DNA of 28,249 bases from an uncultured bacterium (GTDB lineage Bacteria > Cyanobacteriota > Vampirovibrionia > Gastranaerophilales > Gastranaerophilaceae): assembly GCA_900550295.1 (NCBI GenBank), contig URRM01000013.1:1-28249 (forward strand), in the 5' to 3' direction. Positions 5,924 to 14,846 of this stretch are shown here, piece by piece. The notes beneath the pieces are model-generated. The model worked only from the letters and a program-made list of their open reading frames with translations, did no database searches and was not told where the DNA came from. The translations under genes and the position numbers were made by a program. Numbering within the stretch: the stretch's first letter is position 1; every line of letters starts with the position of its first letter.

Positions 5924-6931
5924 ATGCCAATAGAAGGATTCGATCATAAACAATTTGCAAATGACTTAGCATCACAAGCCGTAGAGCTTGTGCCAAAAGA
6001 CTTTGACGATTTTCAAAAGGACTATGTTGTAAAAACATTGGTAAACTTTGCAGCATTAGCAGGGGAAGCAATTTCTAACGATGCTGAAGCCGGTTTTAAT
6101 GCAGAACAGGCAATTTTGCTTACACAAATTATTGCAGAATGGTCATTCCATAAATCTGTAGACTTGATTCGTTCCGGTATTCAGCCTGAATACTGGGATG
6201 GTGTGATGCAAAAGATTGCGTTTACTATCTTCGATATCGGTAAACAATCAATCAAGCAAAACTTACCTCAAGATCAGATATTAGAACTTATAGAACACCA
6301 CGTAATCCAAGCATATCAAGCTGCACTGGATGAATTGCAACAACGTGGTATTATTGATGAAGAATTAAAAGAACAAGCAGAAAAGCAAAATAACTTGAAC
6401 CAATTAATGGAAGAGGTTCAAGCTCAACAAGAGGCTGAACGTCAGGCTCAAGAACAAGAGACTGTACAACAAGCACAAGCGGCGCCTCAAGGTGGTGGTG
6501 TTTCGCAACCTCTGCCTACAGGTGACAGAAAAGCTTTCAAATTGGCTTCTTTGGCATTGTTGTTAAGAACTTTATCTCAAGACAAAGTGTCTTCAATCTT
6601 GAATAAATTTAACCCTCAAGATGCACAACTTGTAATTCAGTATATGCAAATGCCGGATTTGAATCAAAGAGTTGATGCAAATACTGCAATACAGTGTTTA
6701 AAAGAAATAAAAACAAACTTACCAAGTAAAAATTCTACAAGTCCAAATCAACTTGTTTACAGAATTCAAAATGCTTTGAAAAACTCTACAAGAGAAAAAG
6801 TTGAAGTAATGATAAGAAACGAAAGATTGAATGTTAAAAAGTTTGTAACAAGCGCTCTAAAAGGTGAATTGTATGAACTTCCACCAAAAGTTGCTAACAT
6901 TATTGCCCAACATATTGAATGTAGTGTATAA
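5924..6931 (+). CDS. FliG-position protein, highly divergent FliG-like rotor protein
   Basis: It occupies the canonical fliG place between fliF and fliH and has FliG-like length (335 residues), but the canonical FliG motifs are not visible: no EHPQ motif of the middle domain, and no clear charged torque helix. Architecture: a helical N-terminal half (about 1-150), a Gln-rich linker (about 165-192), and a helical C-terminal half (about 200-335). The stretch DRKAFKLASLALLLRTLSQDKVSSILNKFNPQDAQLVIQYM (201-242), given here only by its pattern of leucine-rich helices, resembles one FliG armadillo-type repeat (ALLLxxL, then IL, then a PxxAxxI step). I infer a FliG relative or a rotor adaptor. It has no ribosome binding site near its ATG; AAGGAAAG lies about 25 bases upstream. 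An in-frame stop lies upstream and there is no better start. Confidence 0.6.
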   Translation: MPIEGFDHKQFANDLASQAVELVPKDFDDFQKDYVVKTLVNFAALAGEAISNDAEAGFNAEQAILLTQIIAEWSFHKSVDLIRSGIQPEYWDGVMQKIAFTIFDIGKQSIKQNLPQDQILELIEHHVIQAYQAALDELQQRGIIDEELKEQAEKQNNLNQLMEEVQAQQEAERQAQEQETVQQAQAAPQGGGVSQPLPTGDRKAFKLASLALLLRTLSQDKVSSILNKFNPQDAQLVIQYMQMPDLNQRVDANTAIQCLKEIKTNLPSKNSTSPNQLVYRIQNALKNSTREKVEVMIRNERLNVKKFVTSALKGELYELPPKVANIIAQHIECSV

Positions 6932-6942
6932 TATAATCAATC

Positions 6943-7671
6943 ATGATTATAAAAAAGCAAAATAAATCAAACGAGCAACGTGCGCAACAGGTTGTACAGC
7001 CTCAAGCGACCATGCCTCAAACACAGGCACTTGTTCAACCTCAGCCGACACCGGAGGTTGAAGCTCCTATTGATTTGTTTGATTTAGACAACATTGATTT
7101 TTCTCAAAGACAAGAGCGACGTCGTGGAGACAGACGCCGTGGTTATCGTCGTATTGATGATAGAAACCTTATTTCGAGAGCACAGGAAGAAGCCGATACT
7201 ATTAAAGAAACTGCTGCAAAAGAAGGCTATAGAGCCGGAATTGAGCAGGCAGAAAGTGATATTTTGGCTTTGCGTAGCAAAATAGCAGACTTTATAAGTT
7301 CAAAACAGGAAGTTTTTGAGTTTATAGCTCCTGATATTTTAGAGATAAGTGTTGATATTGCCAGAAAAATCATTAAAAAAGAAGTTGAACAAGATCCTCA
7401 GGTAATTTTGAATTCAATTGTAGACGTGATGCGAACTTTGTCAAAAGAAGAACCACGAATTACAGTTAAATTAAATCCTTTACAAGTAGATTTGGTAAAA
7501 ACAGAATTACCTGAATACATTTCTTCAATGGGAATTGATGCAAAAATTACCGTAATTGGTGATGATTCAATTGAAGAAGGAGGATGTATCTTAAACACAA
7601 ACAACGGGATTGTAGATGCATCAATAAACACTCAACTGGAAATTATTAAAGCAGCATTGAAAGGTATGTAA
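6943..7671 (+). CDS. fliH: Flagellar assembly protein FliH
   Basis: FliH (HrpE/YscL family) regulates and anchors the export ATPase FliI beneath the export gate. The 242 residues show a disordered Gln/Pro N-terminus (about 1-45), an unusually Arg-rich patch (RQERRRGDRRRGYRR, about 56-70), the glycine-spaced helix (KEGYRAGIEQA, about 93-103), a helical region with the family pattern DILEISVDIARKIIKKE, and the C-terminal domain PRITVKLNPLQVDLVK ... EEGGCILNTNNGIVDASINTQLEII, typical of FliH. It starts 11 bases after the fliG-like stop and its TAA overlaps the flhA ATG by one base (TAATG), indicating translational coupling. The usual next gene, fliI, is absent here. Confidence 0.9.
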   Translation: MIIKKQNKSNEQRAQQVVQPQATMPQTQALVQPQPTPEVEAPIDLFDLDNIDFSQRQERRRGDRRRGYRRIDDRNLISRAQEEADTIKETAAKEGYRAGIEQAESDILALRSKIADFISSKQEVFEFIAPDILEISVDIARKIIKKEVEQDPQVILNSIVDVMRTLSKEEPRITVKLNPLQVDLVKTELPEYISSMGIDAKITVIGDDSIEEGGCILNTNNGIVDASINTQLEIIKAALKGM

Positions 7672-9773
7672 TGGCGGCACAGCAAGGCGGAGGACAACCT
7701 ATAAGTGAATTTGCGTTAGCAGGGTTTGTATTAACTCTGATACTTATCTTGCTTATGGAAATGCCAAACTGGGTTATCAACTTTTCAATCAGTATGAATA
7801 TTACACTGGGCGTTGTCTTGATGATGATAGCCCTGTACGTGCAGAAACCTCTTGAATTGGCGGCGTTTCCGTCAATCATTCTTCTTGGTACAATGTTCCG
7901 TTTGATTTTGTCAATCGCTTCAACTCGTTTGATTTTGGCAAAAGGTGATGCGGGTGAAGTTGTATCAGCATTCGGACACTTCGTAACCGGCGGTAACATG
8001 GTTGTAGGGGTTGTAATTTTCTTGATTATTACAATTGTACAGTTCATGGTAATCACAAAGGGTGCTGAACGTATCGCCGAAGTATCTGCCAGATTCGCCT
8101 TAGATGCGATGCCCGGTAAACAAATGACGATTGATGCCGACTTTAATGCGGGGTTGATTTCACCGGAAGAAGCGGTTAAAAAACGTGAAGACTTACAAAG
8201 AGAATCAAGCTTGTTCGGTTCTATGGATGGTTCCATGAAGTTCGTAAAAGGGGATACTATCGCCGGCTTGATTATTACAATCATCAATATTGTTGGTGGT
8301 TTGTGCGTAGGTTGTTTGATGAACCAAATGGCTCCTGCAGATGCGGTTTCAAAATATACAATCTTAACTATCGGTGATGGTTTGTCATCACAATTGCCAT
8401 CTCTATTGATGTCAATTGCAGCCGGTATTTTTATGACACGTGCTTCAGGGGCAAATTCTTTGGGTTCTGATTTGGTAGTTCAAATCACAAGTAAACCGAA
8501 TCCATTGTTCTTGGCAGCCGGCTTCTTAATTTTGATTGCTTTATCTAGCCCTGTAACAGGTTTGCCATGGTTGCCATTTATCTTGTTTGCAGGCGGTTTG
8601 ATTGTTGCGGGCTTATCAGTTCTTGTTAACGCCGATGTTCAATCTCAATTAGGACAATTGGAAAGTGTACGTCAAAACATGCAAGACCTTGTTAACCCTA
8701 ACAGAATGTATGAAAGATTGGGTGTTGACGTATTGAGCTTGCAAGTAGGCGCAGGCTTGCTTGTAATTGCGGATCCTGATCAAGAAGGTCAATTACTTGC
8801 TAAGATTGCGGCATTAAGACAACGTGTAACCGATGAATTAGGTTATATCTTGCCAAATATCAGAATTATGGACTCATCTGCCCTAGAGGCTAATGAATAT
8901 TTGATTGCAATTCGTGGTAATACAGTTGCAACAGGTTTTGTATACCCGGGAAAATACATGGTAATTGCAGACCAATGGGATTCTGTAAGAACGGAAGTTC
9001 CGGATGATGCAATTGTGGGTGTGGATCCGACTTACCAAACTCAAGCATATTGGGTTTCAGAAGAGGATGCAAAATCTACAAAAGCGATTACTGCTGTTGA
9101 TGCAACCGATGTTGTAATCACACACTTGCAAGAAATTACAAGAAAACACGTAGATGACATTATGACAAAAACAGACGTGTTGAAGTTAATGGAATTGGTT
9201 CGTTCTCAAGATCCTACTCTTGTTAATGACTTGGTTCCAACAATCATTTCTACAAGTGACTTGAGAAAAATCTTTGTTAACCTTATCAGAGAAAAGGTTT
9301 CAATCAAGGATATTATCTTTATATTTGAACGTTTGTGCGACTATGCTAGATTTTCAAAAGAACCGGATATTTTGTCCGAACGTTTGAGGGCGGCATTAGG
9401 ACGTCAAATCTGTTTGGGCAATGTTCAGGAGGATAAAGTTCTTTATGCATTGACACTTTCGCCTGAATGGGAAAAAGTTCTTGATGATAGCTGTCAAAGA
9501 ACAGAACTTGGTACAATGTTCTTGTTAAACCCAATGCAGGTGCAAGAGCTTATTGAAACGACTGCTGCAACATTGATGAACGCTCACCAAAACATTGGTA
9601 AACAACCGGTTATTTTGTGTTCACCAAGAATCAGACTTCCTCTGTTCCAATTGTTAGAACGTCATATTCCAACGATTGTAGTAATCTCTTATTCTGAATT
9701 GATTACGGATATTAAGGTTGAGGCTGTAGATACAATTGGTGAAAGCTATATGCAACAAGAGCAACAAATGTAA
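7671..9773 (+). CDS. flhA: Flagellar export gate protein FlhA
   Basis: FlhA forms the nonameric inner-membrane export gate and cytoplasmic ring of the flagellar type III system. At 700 residues it is full length. The N-terminal about 330 residues hold eight predicted membrane helices with the FHIPEP-family signature block RLILSIASTRLIL (about 81-93) and RFALDAMPGKQMTIDADFNAG (about 141-161). The C-terminal half is the soluble docking domain with the expected LLVIADPD, DSSALEANEYLI and late PTIVVISYSEL stretches. It overlaps the fliH stop by one base, so it is coupled to fliH. Nothing appears missing. Codon use is less A-rich than the neighbours, as is common for highly conserved genes. Confidence 0.97.
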   Translation: MAAQQGGGQPISEFALAGFVLTLILILLMEMPNWVINFSISMNITLGVVLMMIALYVQKPLELAAFPSIILLGTMFRLILSIASTRLILAKGDAGEVVSAFGHFVTGGNMVVGVVIFLIITIVQFMVITKGAERIAEVSARFALDAMPGKQMTIDADFNAGLISPEEAVKKREDLQRESSLFGSMDGSMKFVKGDTIAGLIITIINIVGGLCVGCLMNQMAPADAVSKYTILTIGDGLSSQLPSLLMSIAAGIFMTRASGANSLGSDLVVQITSKPNPLFLAAGFLILIALSSPVTGLPWLPFILFAGGLIVAGLSVLVNADVQSQLGQLESVRQNMQDLVNPNRMYERLGVDVLSLQVGAGLLVIADPDQEGQLLAKIAALRQRVTDELGYILPNIRIMDSSALEANEYLIAIRGNTVATGFVYPGKYMVIADQWDSVRTEVPDDAIVGVDPTYQTQAYWVSEEDAKSTKAITAVDATDVVITHLQEITRKHVDDIMTKTDVLKLMELVRSQDPTLVNDLVPTIISTSDLRKIFVNLIREKVSIKDIIFIFERLCDYARFSKEPDILSERLRAALGRQICLGNVQEDKVLYALTLSPEWEKVLDDSCQRTELGTMFLLNPMQVQELIETTAATLMNAHQNIGKQPVILCSPRIRLPLFQLLERHIPTIVVISYSELITDIKVEAVDTIGESYMQQEQQM

Positions 9774-9783
9774 TTGAAGAACG

Positions 9784-9993
9784 ATGATTAAAAAGTTTTT
9801 ATTGTTTTTGATTAAAATATACCAAAGTATTTCGAAATACACACCTCCAGTGTGTAGGTTTACCCCGACGTGTTCAGAGTATATGCGCCAAGCGATAGTA
9901 AAGTATGGCGTGTTGAAAGGTGTTTGGTTGGGAGTAAAAAGGATTTGTAAATGCCACCCGTTTCATCCTGGGGGATATGATCCATTGCCGTGA
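9784..9993 (+). CDS. yidD: Membrane protein insertion efficiency factor YidD
   Basis: YidD is a small peripheral inner-membrane protein that assists YidC-dependent insertion of membrane proteins. The 69 residues match the family length and carry all signatures: an amphipathic N-terminus (KFLLFLIKIYQ), CRFTPTCSEY with the two conserved cysteines (residues 24-31), the YGVLKGVWLGVKRICKCHPF stretch and the terminal HPGGYDPLP. It begins 11 bases after flhA, with GAAG as a weak ribosome binding site. The usual neighbours rnpA and yidC are not here; linkage to flhA is unusual and may aid insertion of the export gate, which is inference. Confidence 0.95.
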   Translation: MIKKFLLFLIKIYQSISKYTPPVCRFTPTCSEYMRQAIVKYGVLKGVWLGVKRICKCHPFHPGGYDPLP

Positions 9994-10054
9994 ATAAGCA
10001 TTTAAGACTATAAGGCAATAAGTAATTTATATTTGAAATTCTGAGAAATTTTTC

Positions 10055-10108
10055 ATACTAAAGTATAAAATTTTAGTTGCCCAACAAAAACTTAGTATGA
10101 TATACTAA
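10055..10108 (+). promoter_or_regulatory. Promoter with paired ATACT/AGTAT dyads before the GT-C-like genes
   Basis: Two perfect dyads, ATACT-AA-AGTAT (10055-10066) and TTAGTAT-GAT-ATACTAA (10092-10108), sit in the 123-bp leader. A weak promoter, TTGCCC (10077-10082), 18 bases, TATACT (10101-10106), overlaps the second dyad. Repression by a dimeric regulator is a plausible reading. The 10002-10015 copy of the CCTTATAGTCTTAA motif (minus strand) is at the left edge. Confidence 0.45.
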
Positions 10109-10116
10109 CAGCTATT

Positions 10117-11808
10117 ATGGAAAGATTACATTTATTTTTTGAAAACGTTAAACAATTTTTTTGTTCCGAAAGAACAAAAACGTTTCTATTTTATACACTA
10201 TTACTTTTATGCAGTGCTGCTGTCGCTTTAAAATCAAAGAATTACGACTTTGACATGTGGGCAAGGTTAATTGCAGGCATGGCTGTTGTTCAAACAGGTC
10301 AAGTAGCTAAGTATGATTTTATGTCATATACGCCAACCCATGCTTGGTACGATCATGAATGGGGTTCAAGTGTCGTATTCTACTTATTCCACTCTACTTT
10401 TGGACATTTAGGTTTATTATTTTTACAAGTCATGCTTATATTTTTGACAATGTATTTTCTTGTAAAAACCGTACAGGTTCGTTGTGGCGACAAGTACAAT
10501 TACAAAAACTTATTAATCTATTTCATCATCTTAAATACATTTATGGTTACTTATTCAGCTCTAATAAGATGCCATTCATTCACGTTTTTATTCTTTATAA
10601 TTGAGTTATACATTTTAGAACTTGTCCGCAAAAACGGTAATAACAAGTTATTATACATCCTGCCGCCGATGTTTCTAATATGGGGCAATATGCACGGTGG
10701 CGTATGTTCGGGCTTGGGGTTATTAAGTTTATATGCAGTAGGTGAAGCTTTAAACAAAAAGCCGTTCAAGTGGTACATTTTAACCGCATTAGCTTGTTTT
10801 GCGGTATTATTCATAAATCCTTACGGCTACAAATACGTTGTATTCTTAATCAAAGCCTCTACAATGCCAAGACCTGACGTTGTTGAGTGGTGGTGGATTT
10901 TTCATAAATACAATTACAAGTTATTTATGATATTCAAGTTATCGGCTTTATTCTATATATTATTAGAATTTTTCAAGGTAAAGCAATACAAGTTTGAAAA
11001 TGTGGACAAAACAAAGTTCGTTGTAATGTTAGTAACTTTGTACCTTGCCATATCTCACGTGAAAATGATGCCGTTTTTTGCTCTAACAGCAACTGCATAC
11101 TGTTATGAAGACATATATTTGATGTTTAAGAACTTCAAATTTCCAAAATGGTGTATGCCCGTATTATATTTAGTTTTATTCGGATATTCTGTCGGAATGT
11201 TAAGTCTACACGATTACAAGTTAATGGTGAACTTCAAAACCTATCCTGTAATGGAGGTTGAATTTATCCGTGCAAATCACATTTCAGGCAAATTATTAAC
11301 CAATTTTGGCATTGGAAGTTTTGCTGCTTACAAGTTATATCCGCAAAACACAATCTACATTGACGGTCGTTATGAAGAAGTTTATAACGATGATTTAATG
11401 TCGGATTTAGGCGCTATCTACACAATGAACGAAAATGCCTACAGGTTGTTTATGAAAAATCCTCCGGAAATAATTATTTTGGAAAAAGGTTATCCGTTAT
11501 TTGACTATTTGCAACGTGAAGATTCAGGTTGGCATTTAGTGTTTACAGGGTTTAACTACGGGGTTTTTGTTTGTGATGCAAAATACAAACCGAATTTTGA
11601 ACCGCCAAGTGTGGATTTGAAAGATTATTATAAAAATACAATTTTAAATACTTCAATAACATTTAAAGGCGAAAACAAAATTGACATCAACGCTGTTAAC
11701 AGGGGTGAATATGCCAACATAGTTGAGGCTGATGTTTTAAAATTTAATGCGCCAAAATTTGTGCAAAAGCTTAAAAACAAGAAAAAAGACGATAAAAAAT
11801 TAAACTAA
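10117..11808 (+). CDS. GT-C-like polytopic membrane protein, first tandem copy
   Basis: A 563-residue membrane protein with about ten or more hydrophobic helices and a soluble C-terminal domain (about 375-563). Motifs recall an uncharacterised GT-C-fold family: an acidic first extracytoplasmic loop (YDFDMWARL, residues 43-51; YDHEWG, 78-83), WGNMHGG (189-195) and NPYG (about 235-238), followed by RPDVVEWWW. GT-C enzymes transfer sugars from lipid-phosphate donors; the acidic residue after helix 1 is usually catalytic. The exact substrate cannot be told. The C-terminus is Lys-rich. It is followed after 6 bases by a paralogue with which it shares near-identical DNA over 305 bp. The start has no good ribosome binding site. 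Confidence 0.75.
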   Translation: MERLHLFFENVKQFFCSERTKTFLFYTLLLLCSAAVALKSKNYDFDMWARLIAGMAVVQTGQVAKYDFMSYTPTHAWYDHEWGSSVVFYLFHSTFGHLGLLFLQVMLIFLTMYFLVKTVQVRCGDKYNYKNLLIYFIILNTFMVTYSALIRCHSFTFLFFIIELYILELVRKNGNNKLLYILPPMFLIWGNMHGGVCSGLGLLSLYAVGEALNKKPFKWYILTALACFAVLFINPYGYKYVVFLIKASTMPRPDVVEWWWIFHKYNYKLFMIFKLSALFYILLEFFKVKQYKFENVDKTKFVVMLVTLYLAISHVKMMPFFALTATAYCYEDIYLMFKNFKFPKWCMPVLYLVLFGYSVGMLSLHDYKLMVNFKTYPVMEVEFIRANHISGKLLTNFGIGSFAAYKLYPQNTIYIDGRYEEVYNDDLMSDLGAIYTMNENAYRLFMKNPPEIIILEKGYPLFDYLQREDSGWHLVFTGFNYGVFVCDAKYKPNFEPPSVDLKDYYKNTILNTSITFKGENKIDINAVNRGEYANIVEADVLKFNAPKFVQKLKNKKKDDKKLN

Positions 11809-11814
11809 GATTTC

Positions 11815-13449
11815 ATGAATAAAGGTTTAAATAACATTATAGAATTTATACAAAGCAAGAAAAACACTGTTTTTTCCGATTTGCTTTTTTATGGGTTATT
11901 GATTTTAAGTTGCGTTGTTGTGGCTTTAAATTTTGAAGGTTATGATTTAGACCTTTGGGCAAGGTTAATTGCAGGCATGGCTGTCGTTCAAACAGGTCAA
12001 GTAGCTAAGTATGATTTTATGTCATACACGCCAACCCATGCTTGGTATGATCACGAGTGGGGTTCTGGCGTTATATTTTATTTAACAAGTTTAAATTTCG
12101 GAGCCTTTGGGCTTTTATTTTTACAAATCCTACTTATAGTTTTAACAATGTTTTTCCTTGTTAAAACTATTCAAACTCGTAGTGATAACAAATTCAATTA
12201 CAAGAATATTTTAATCTATTTTATTATACTAAATGCCTTTATGGTTACTTATCATTCAATTGTAAGGTGTCATTCATTCACGTTTTTATTCTTTATAATT
12301 GAGTTATACATTTTAGAACTTATCCGTAAAAACGGTAATAACAAGTTATTATACATCCTGCCGCCGATGTTTCTAATATGGGGCAATATGCACGGTGGCG
12401 TATGTTCGGGCTTGGGGTTATTAAGTTTATATGCAGTAGGTGAAGCTTTAAACAAAAAGCCGTTCAAGTGGTACATTTTAACCGCATTAGCTTGTTTTGC
12501 GGTATTATTCATAAATCCTTACGGCTACAAATACGTTGTATTCTTAATCAAAGCCTCTACAATGCCAAGACCTGAAATAAGTGAGTGGTGGTGGATTTTT
12601 CATAAAAAAGTCTATAATTTGTTTATTCCGTTTAAATTTTTAGCCTTATTTTATCTGTGTTTAGAGTGTTTCAAGGTTAAAAAGTATTCGTTTTCCATAT
12701 CAAAAACGGATAAAACAAAATTTATTGTAATGTTAGTAACTCTAATCATAGCTGTTTTACACATTAAAATGATGCCGTTTTTCGTTATTGTCGCATCAGT
12801 TTATTGTTATGAAGATATTTATTTATTATTAAAAAATAACAAAGCTCCAAAATGGTTATATCCTTGCTTTGTTATCTGTTTAAGCGGTTATTTGCTTTTT
12901 ACTTTGGTTGTAAAAAATTACAAAAATTTATTCGATTTTAAAAATTATCCGATAAATGAGGTTGAATTTATTCGTGCAAACCACATAAATGGCAAAATTT
13001 TAACAAATTTCGGTATCGGAAGTTTTGTTGCGTACAAGTTATATCCGCAAAACACAATCTACATTGACGGTCGTTATGAAGAAGTCTATAATAACGATTT
13101 AATGTCAGATTTGATGTCGGTTTACAGAATGGATGAAAATGCTTACAAATTATTCAAAAGCAACCCTCCTGAAATTATAATCTTCGAAAACAAGTACTTG
13201 ATGTACAAATTATTACAATCTAAAAAATCAGGTTGGCATTTGGTCTACGAGGGTGACAAATATGGAGTTTTTGTTTGCGACAACAAATATCGTACAAATT
13301 TTGTAAAACCAAACTTAGATTTGAATAATTATTACAAAAGTTTGATATTAAATACATCGATTACTTTCAAAGGTGAAAATAAAATTGATATTAATTCTGT
13401 AAATAAAGGTGACTATACAAAAACGGTAGATGCCGATATACTAAAATAA
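11815..13449 (+). CDS. GT-C-like polytopic membrane protein, second tandem copy
   Basis: Paralogue of the gene just upstream, 544 residues, with the same order of features: DLDLWARL (about 43-50), YDHEWG, WGNMHGG, NPYG, RPEISEWWW and a soluble C-terminal domain. It lacks the Lys-rich tail of copy one. Similarity is uneven: near-identical DNA in blocks (11959-12065, 12271-12575, 13033-13085) separated by clearly diverged parts. Divergence in helices near 90-135 and 265-340 could change the substrate, while shared blocks keep the putative catalytic loops. The start ATG at 11815 sits 6 bases after the previous stop with no ribosome binding site, suggesting coupling. Confidence 0.75.
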   Translation: MNKGLNNIIEFIQSKKNTVFSDLLFYGLLILSCVVVALNFEGYDLDLWARLIAGMAVVQTGQVAKYDFMSYTPTHAWYDHEWGSGVIFYLTSLNFGAFGLLFLQILLIVLTMFFLVKTIQTRSDNKFNYKNILIYFIILNAFMVTYHSIVRCHSFTFLFFIIELYILELIRKNGNNKLLYILPPMFLIWGNMHGGVCSGLGLLSLYAVGEALNKKPFKWYILTALACFAVLFINPYGYKYVVFLIKASTMPRPEISEWWWIFHKKVYNLFIPFKFLALFYLCLECFKVKKYSFSISKTDKTKFIVMLVTLIIAVLHIKMMPFFVIVASVYCYEDIYLLLKNNKAPKWLYPCFVICLSGYLLFTLVVKNYKNLFDFKNYPINEVEFIRANHINGKILTNFGIGSFVAYKLYPQNTIYIDGRYEEVYNNDLMSDLMSVYRMDENAYKLFKSNPPEIIIFENKYLMYKLLQSKKSGWHLVYEGDKYGVFVCDNKYRTNFVKPNLDLNNYYKSLILNTSITFKGENKIDINSVNKGDYTKTVDADILK

Positions 13450-13464
13450 AAGAGGTTGATTAAA

Positions 13465-14667
13465 ATGGAAAATAATGCTTATAAATATACCTGTATTTTT
13501 GGGGGCGGTGCAATTAGAGGAATTGCGTATGTAGGCGCCTTAAAAGCGTTGAATGAATTAGGTATTGAAATTTCAACTCTTGCAGGTTCTTCAGTAGGCT
13601 CAATTATTGCCTCTCTTTTAGCAGTCGGCTATTCAACAGACGAAATATATGAAATTCTCGTTGGCGTTAACTTTGACTTGTTTAGAGATATTCATTTTGG
13701 ATTTGGAAAAACTTTTGCTCTTTCAAAAGGTGAAGTGTTTTTAGAATGGCTTAGAGAAGTTATTGAAAAGAAATTTTATGGTGAAAATTACAAAAAAGGC
13801 GAAAATCCGACCGTAAAATTTAAAGATTTAGATAAAGATTTAGTGATTATAACAACGGATTTGACAAACTTTAAGTGCAAAGAGTTTTCAAAGCAAGAAA
13901 CTCCGGACTTTGAGGTAGCGACTGCTATCAGAATTTCTTCAAGTATGCCGGGGCTGATGTCACCGATTAAATATGAAGATTTGGAACTTGTAGATGGTGA
14001 CTTGCAAAAAAGTTGGCCTTTATGGAAATTATCAGAAAATTTGTACCCTAAAAATGAACGAGTTTTAGAATTTCGTTTGGAAGGAGATTACGACAAAAAC
14101 GGCAAAAATGCGATAGATTACGTAAATACGGTTTACAGTTGCGTAACCTCAATTGCAACAAAATCTGTGGTAGATGAATACGGTCACAAAGATAGTTTTG
14201 ACTATGTCACTATCAATACAGGCGATATCGTGATTGTAGATTTTAATTTGTCTAAAGAAAAACGAAAAGAACTTATAGACACAGGCTACAAGCAAACAAT
14301 GGAATATTTTAGAAACTATTTGCCTTCAAAAAAAGAAAATTTATTGGCTGACTATAAAAATATACATTCATTGATTAAAAATGTTGTGCAAAATCTTGAA
14401 CAAGGAAAAGTTCAAAATGCAGAAATTTCACTTGGCAAAGTTTATATGGAACTTTGTGAGTTGAAAGAAAATATTGATAAAAAATATTATAAAAAATTGA
14501 AAGCTGCAAAATTTAGATTGATGAATGAATTAAAACCGTCATTGATTTTGAAAAGATACAATAGAGATGCTGTAAAATCAATAAAAGAAGACTTTTTACA
14601 GATTGAAGACTCACTGAATGAGCGAATTGAGGAATTAAAAAAAACAATAAAAGAACTTAAAAAATAG
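13465..14667 (+). CDS. Patatin-like phospholipase family protein
   Basis: A patatin-family serine hydrolase, likely acting on lipid acyl esters. The Ser-Asp dyad is present: the oxyanion glycine loop GGGAIRG (residues 13-19), nucleophile Ser43 in GSSVG (41-45), and catalytic Asp177 in VDGD (176-179). Family N-terminal style is IAYVGALKALNELGI. After about residue 270 there is a helical, Lys/Glu-rich extension that ends in a probable coiled coil (about 345-400). The ATG at 13465 is chosen as start because AGAGG (13451-13455) lies at ideal distance; a TTG at 13456 would overlap that site. It follows the GT-C-like pair by 15 bases and is probably co-transcribed. Bacterial patatins range from housekeeping lipases to secreted toxins; no signal peptide is visible, so an intracellular role is likely. 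Confidence 0.9.
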   Translation: MENNAYKYTCIFGGGAIRGIAYVGALKALNELGIEISTLAGSSVGSIIASLLAVGYSTDEIYEILVGVNFDLFRDIHFGFGKTFALSKGEVFLEWLREVIEKKFYGENYKKGENPTVKFKDLDKDLVIITTDLTNFKCKEFSKQETPDFEVATAIRISSSMPGLMSPIKYEDLELVDGDLQKSWPLWKLSENLYPKNERVLEFRLEGDYDKNGKNAIDYVNTVYSCVTSIATKSVVDEYGHKDSFDYVTINTGDIVIVDFNLSKEKRKELIDTGYKQTMEYFRNYLPSKKENLLADYKNIHSLIKNVVQNLEQGKVQNAEISLGKVYMELCELKENIDKKYYKKLKAAKFRLMNELKPSLILKRYNRDAVKSIKEDFLQIEDSLNERIEELKKTIKELKK

Positions 14668-14669
14668 AG

Positions 14670-14803
14670 TGATTGTTTATCAAATTATTTGCACATTAAA
14701 AATGTTTACAAAAATTTACAAAATTCTGTAAGATATAATAATAATTTGATTTTACCATGTTAAGTTTATTGTTGTAACTGTGGTATTTTTATATAAACAA
14801 TCA
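14670..14803 (+). ncRNA. Candidate structured RNA (three-way junction)
   Basis: The 134 bases directly after the patatin stop fold neatly. P1: TGATTGTTTAT (14670-14680) with ATAAACAATCA (14793-14803), 11 of 11. P2: CAAATTATT (14681-14689) with AATAATTTG (14740-14748), 9 of 9, immediately stacked on P1. Inside P2: ACATT/AATGT (14693-14705) and TTACA/TGTAA (14716-14731). P3: TACCA-t-GTTA with TAAC-tg-TGGTA (14753-14785). It lies before the infA promoter at 14847-14874. AT-rich sequence makes some pairing expected by chance, and strand and transcription are unknown. It matches no RNA family that I recognise. Confidence 0.4.
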
Positions 14804-14846
14804 GTTTTAATTTAAAAAAATCTTCTCAAACCCTTATAAAAACCGC

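Noticed and set aside
7646..8287. 213-codon minus-strand ORF opposite flhA
   Set aside because: Shadow of flhA; composition reflects the complementary strand of a conserved membrane gene.
13456..13464. TTG start for the patatin-like gene
   Set aside because: It directly abuts the AGAGG ribosome binding site; ATG at 13465 is correctly spaced.
13465..14667. CapV-like anti-phage effector (patatin of a CBASS system)
   Set aside because: No nucleotidyltransferase or other defence gene nearby; neighbours are membrane GT-C-like genes and the ribosomal operon.
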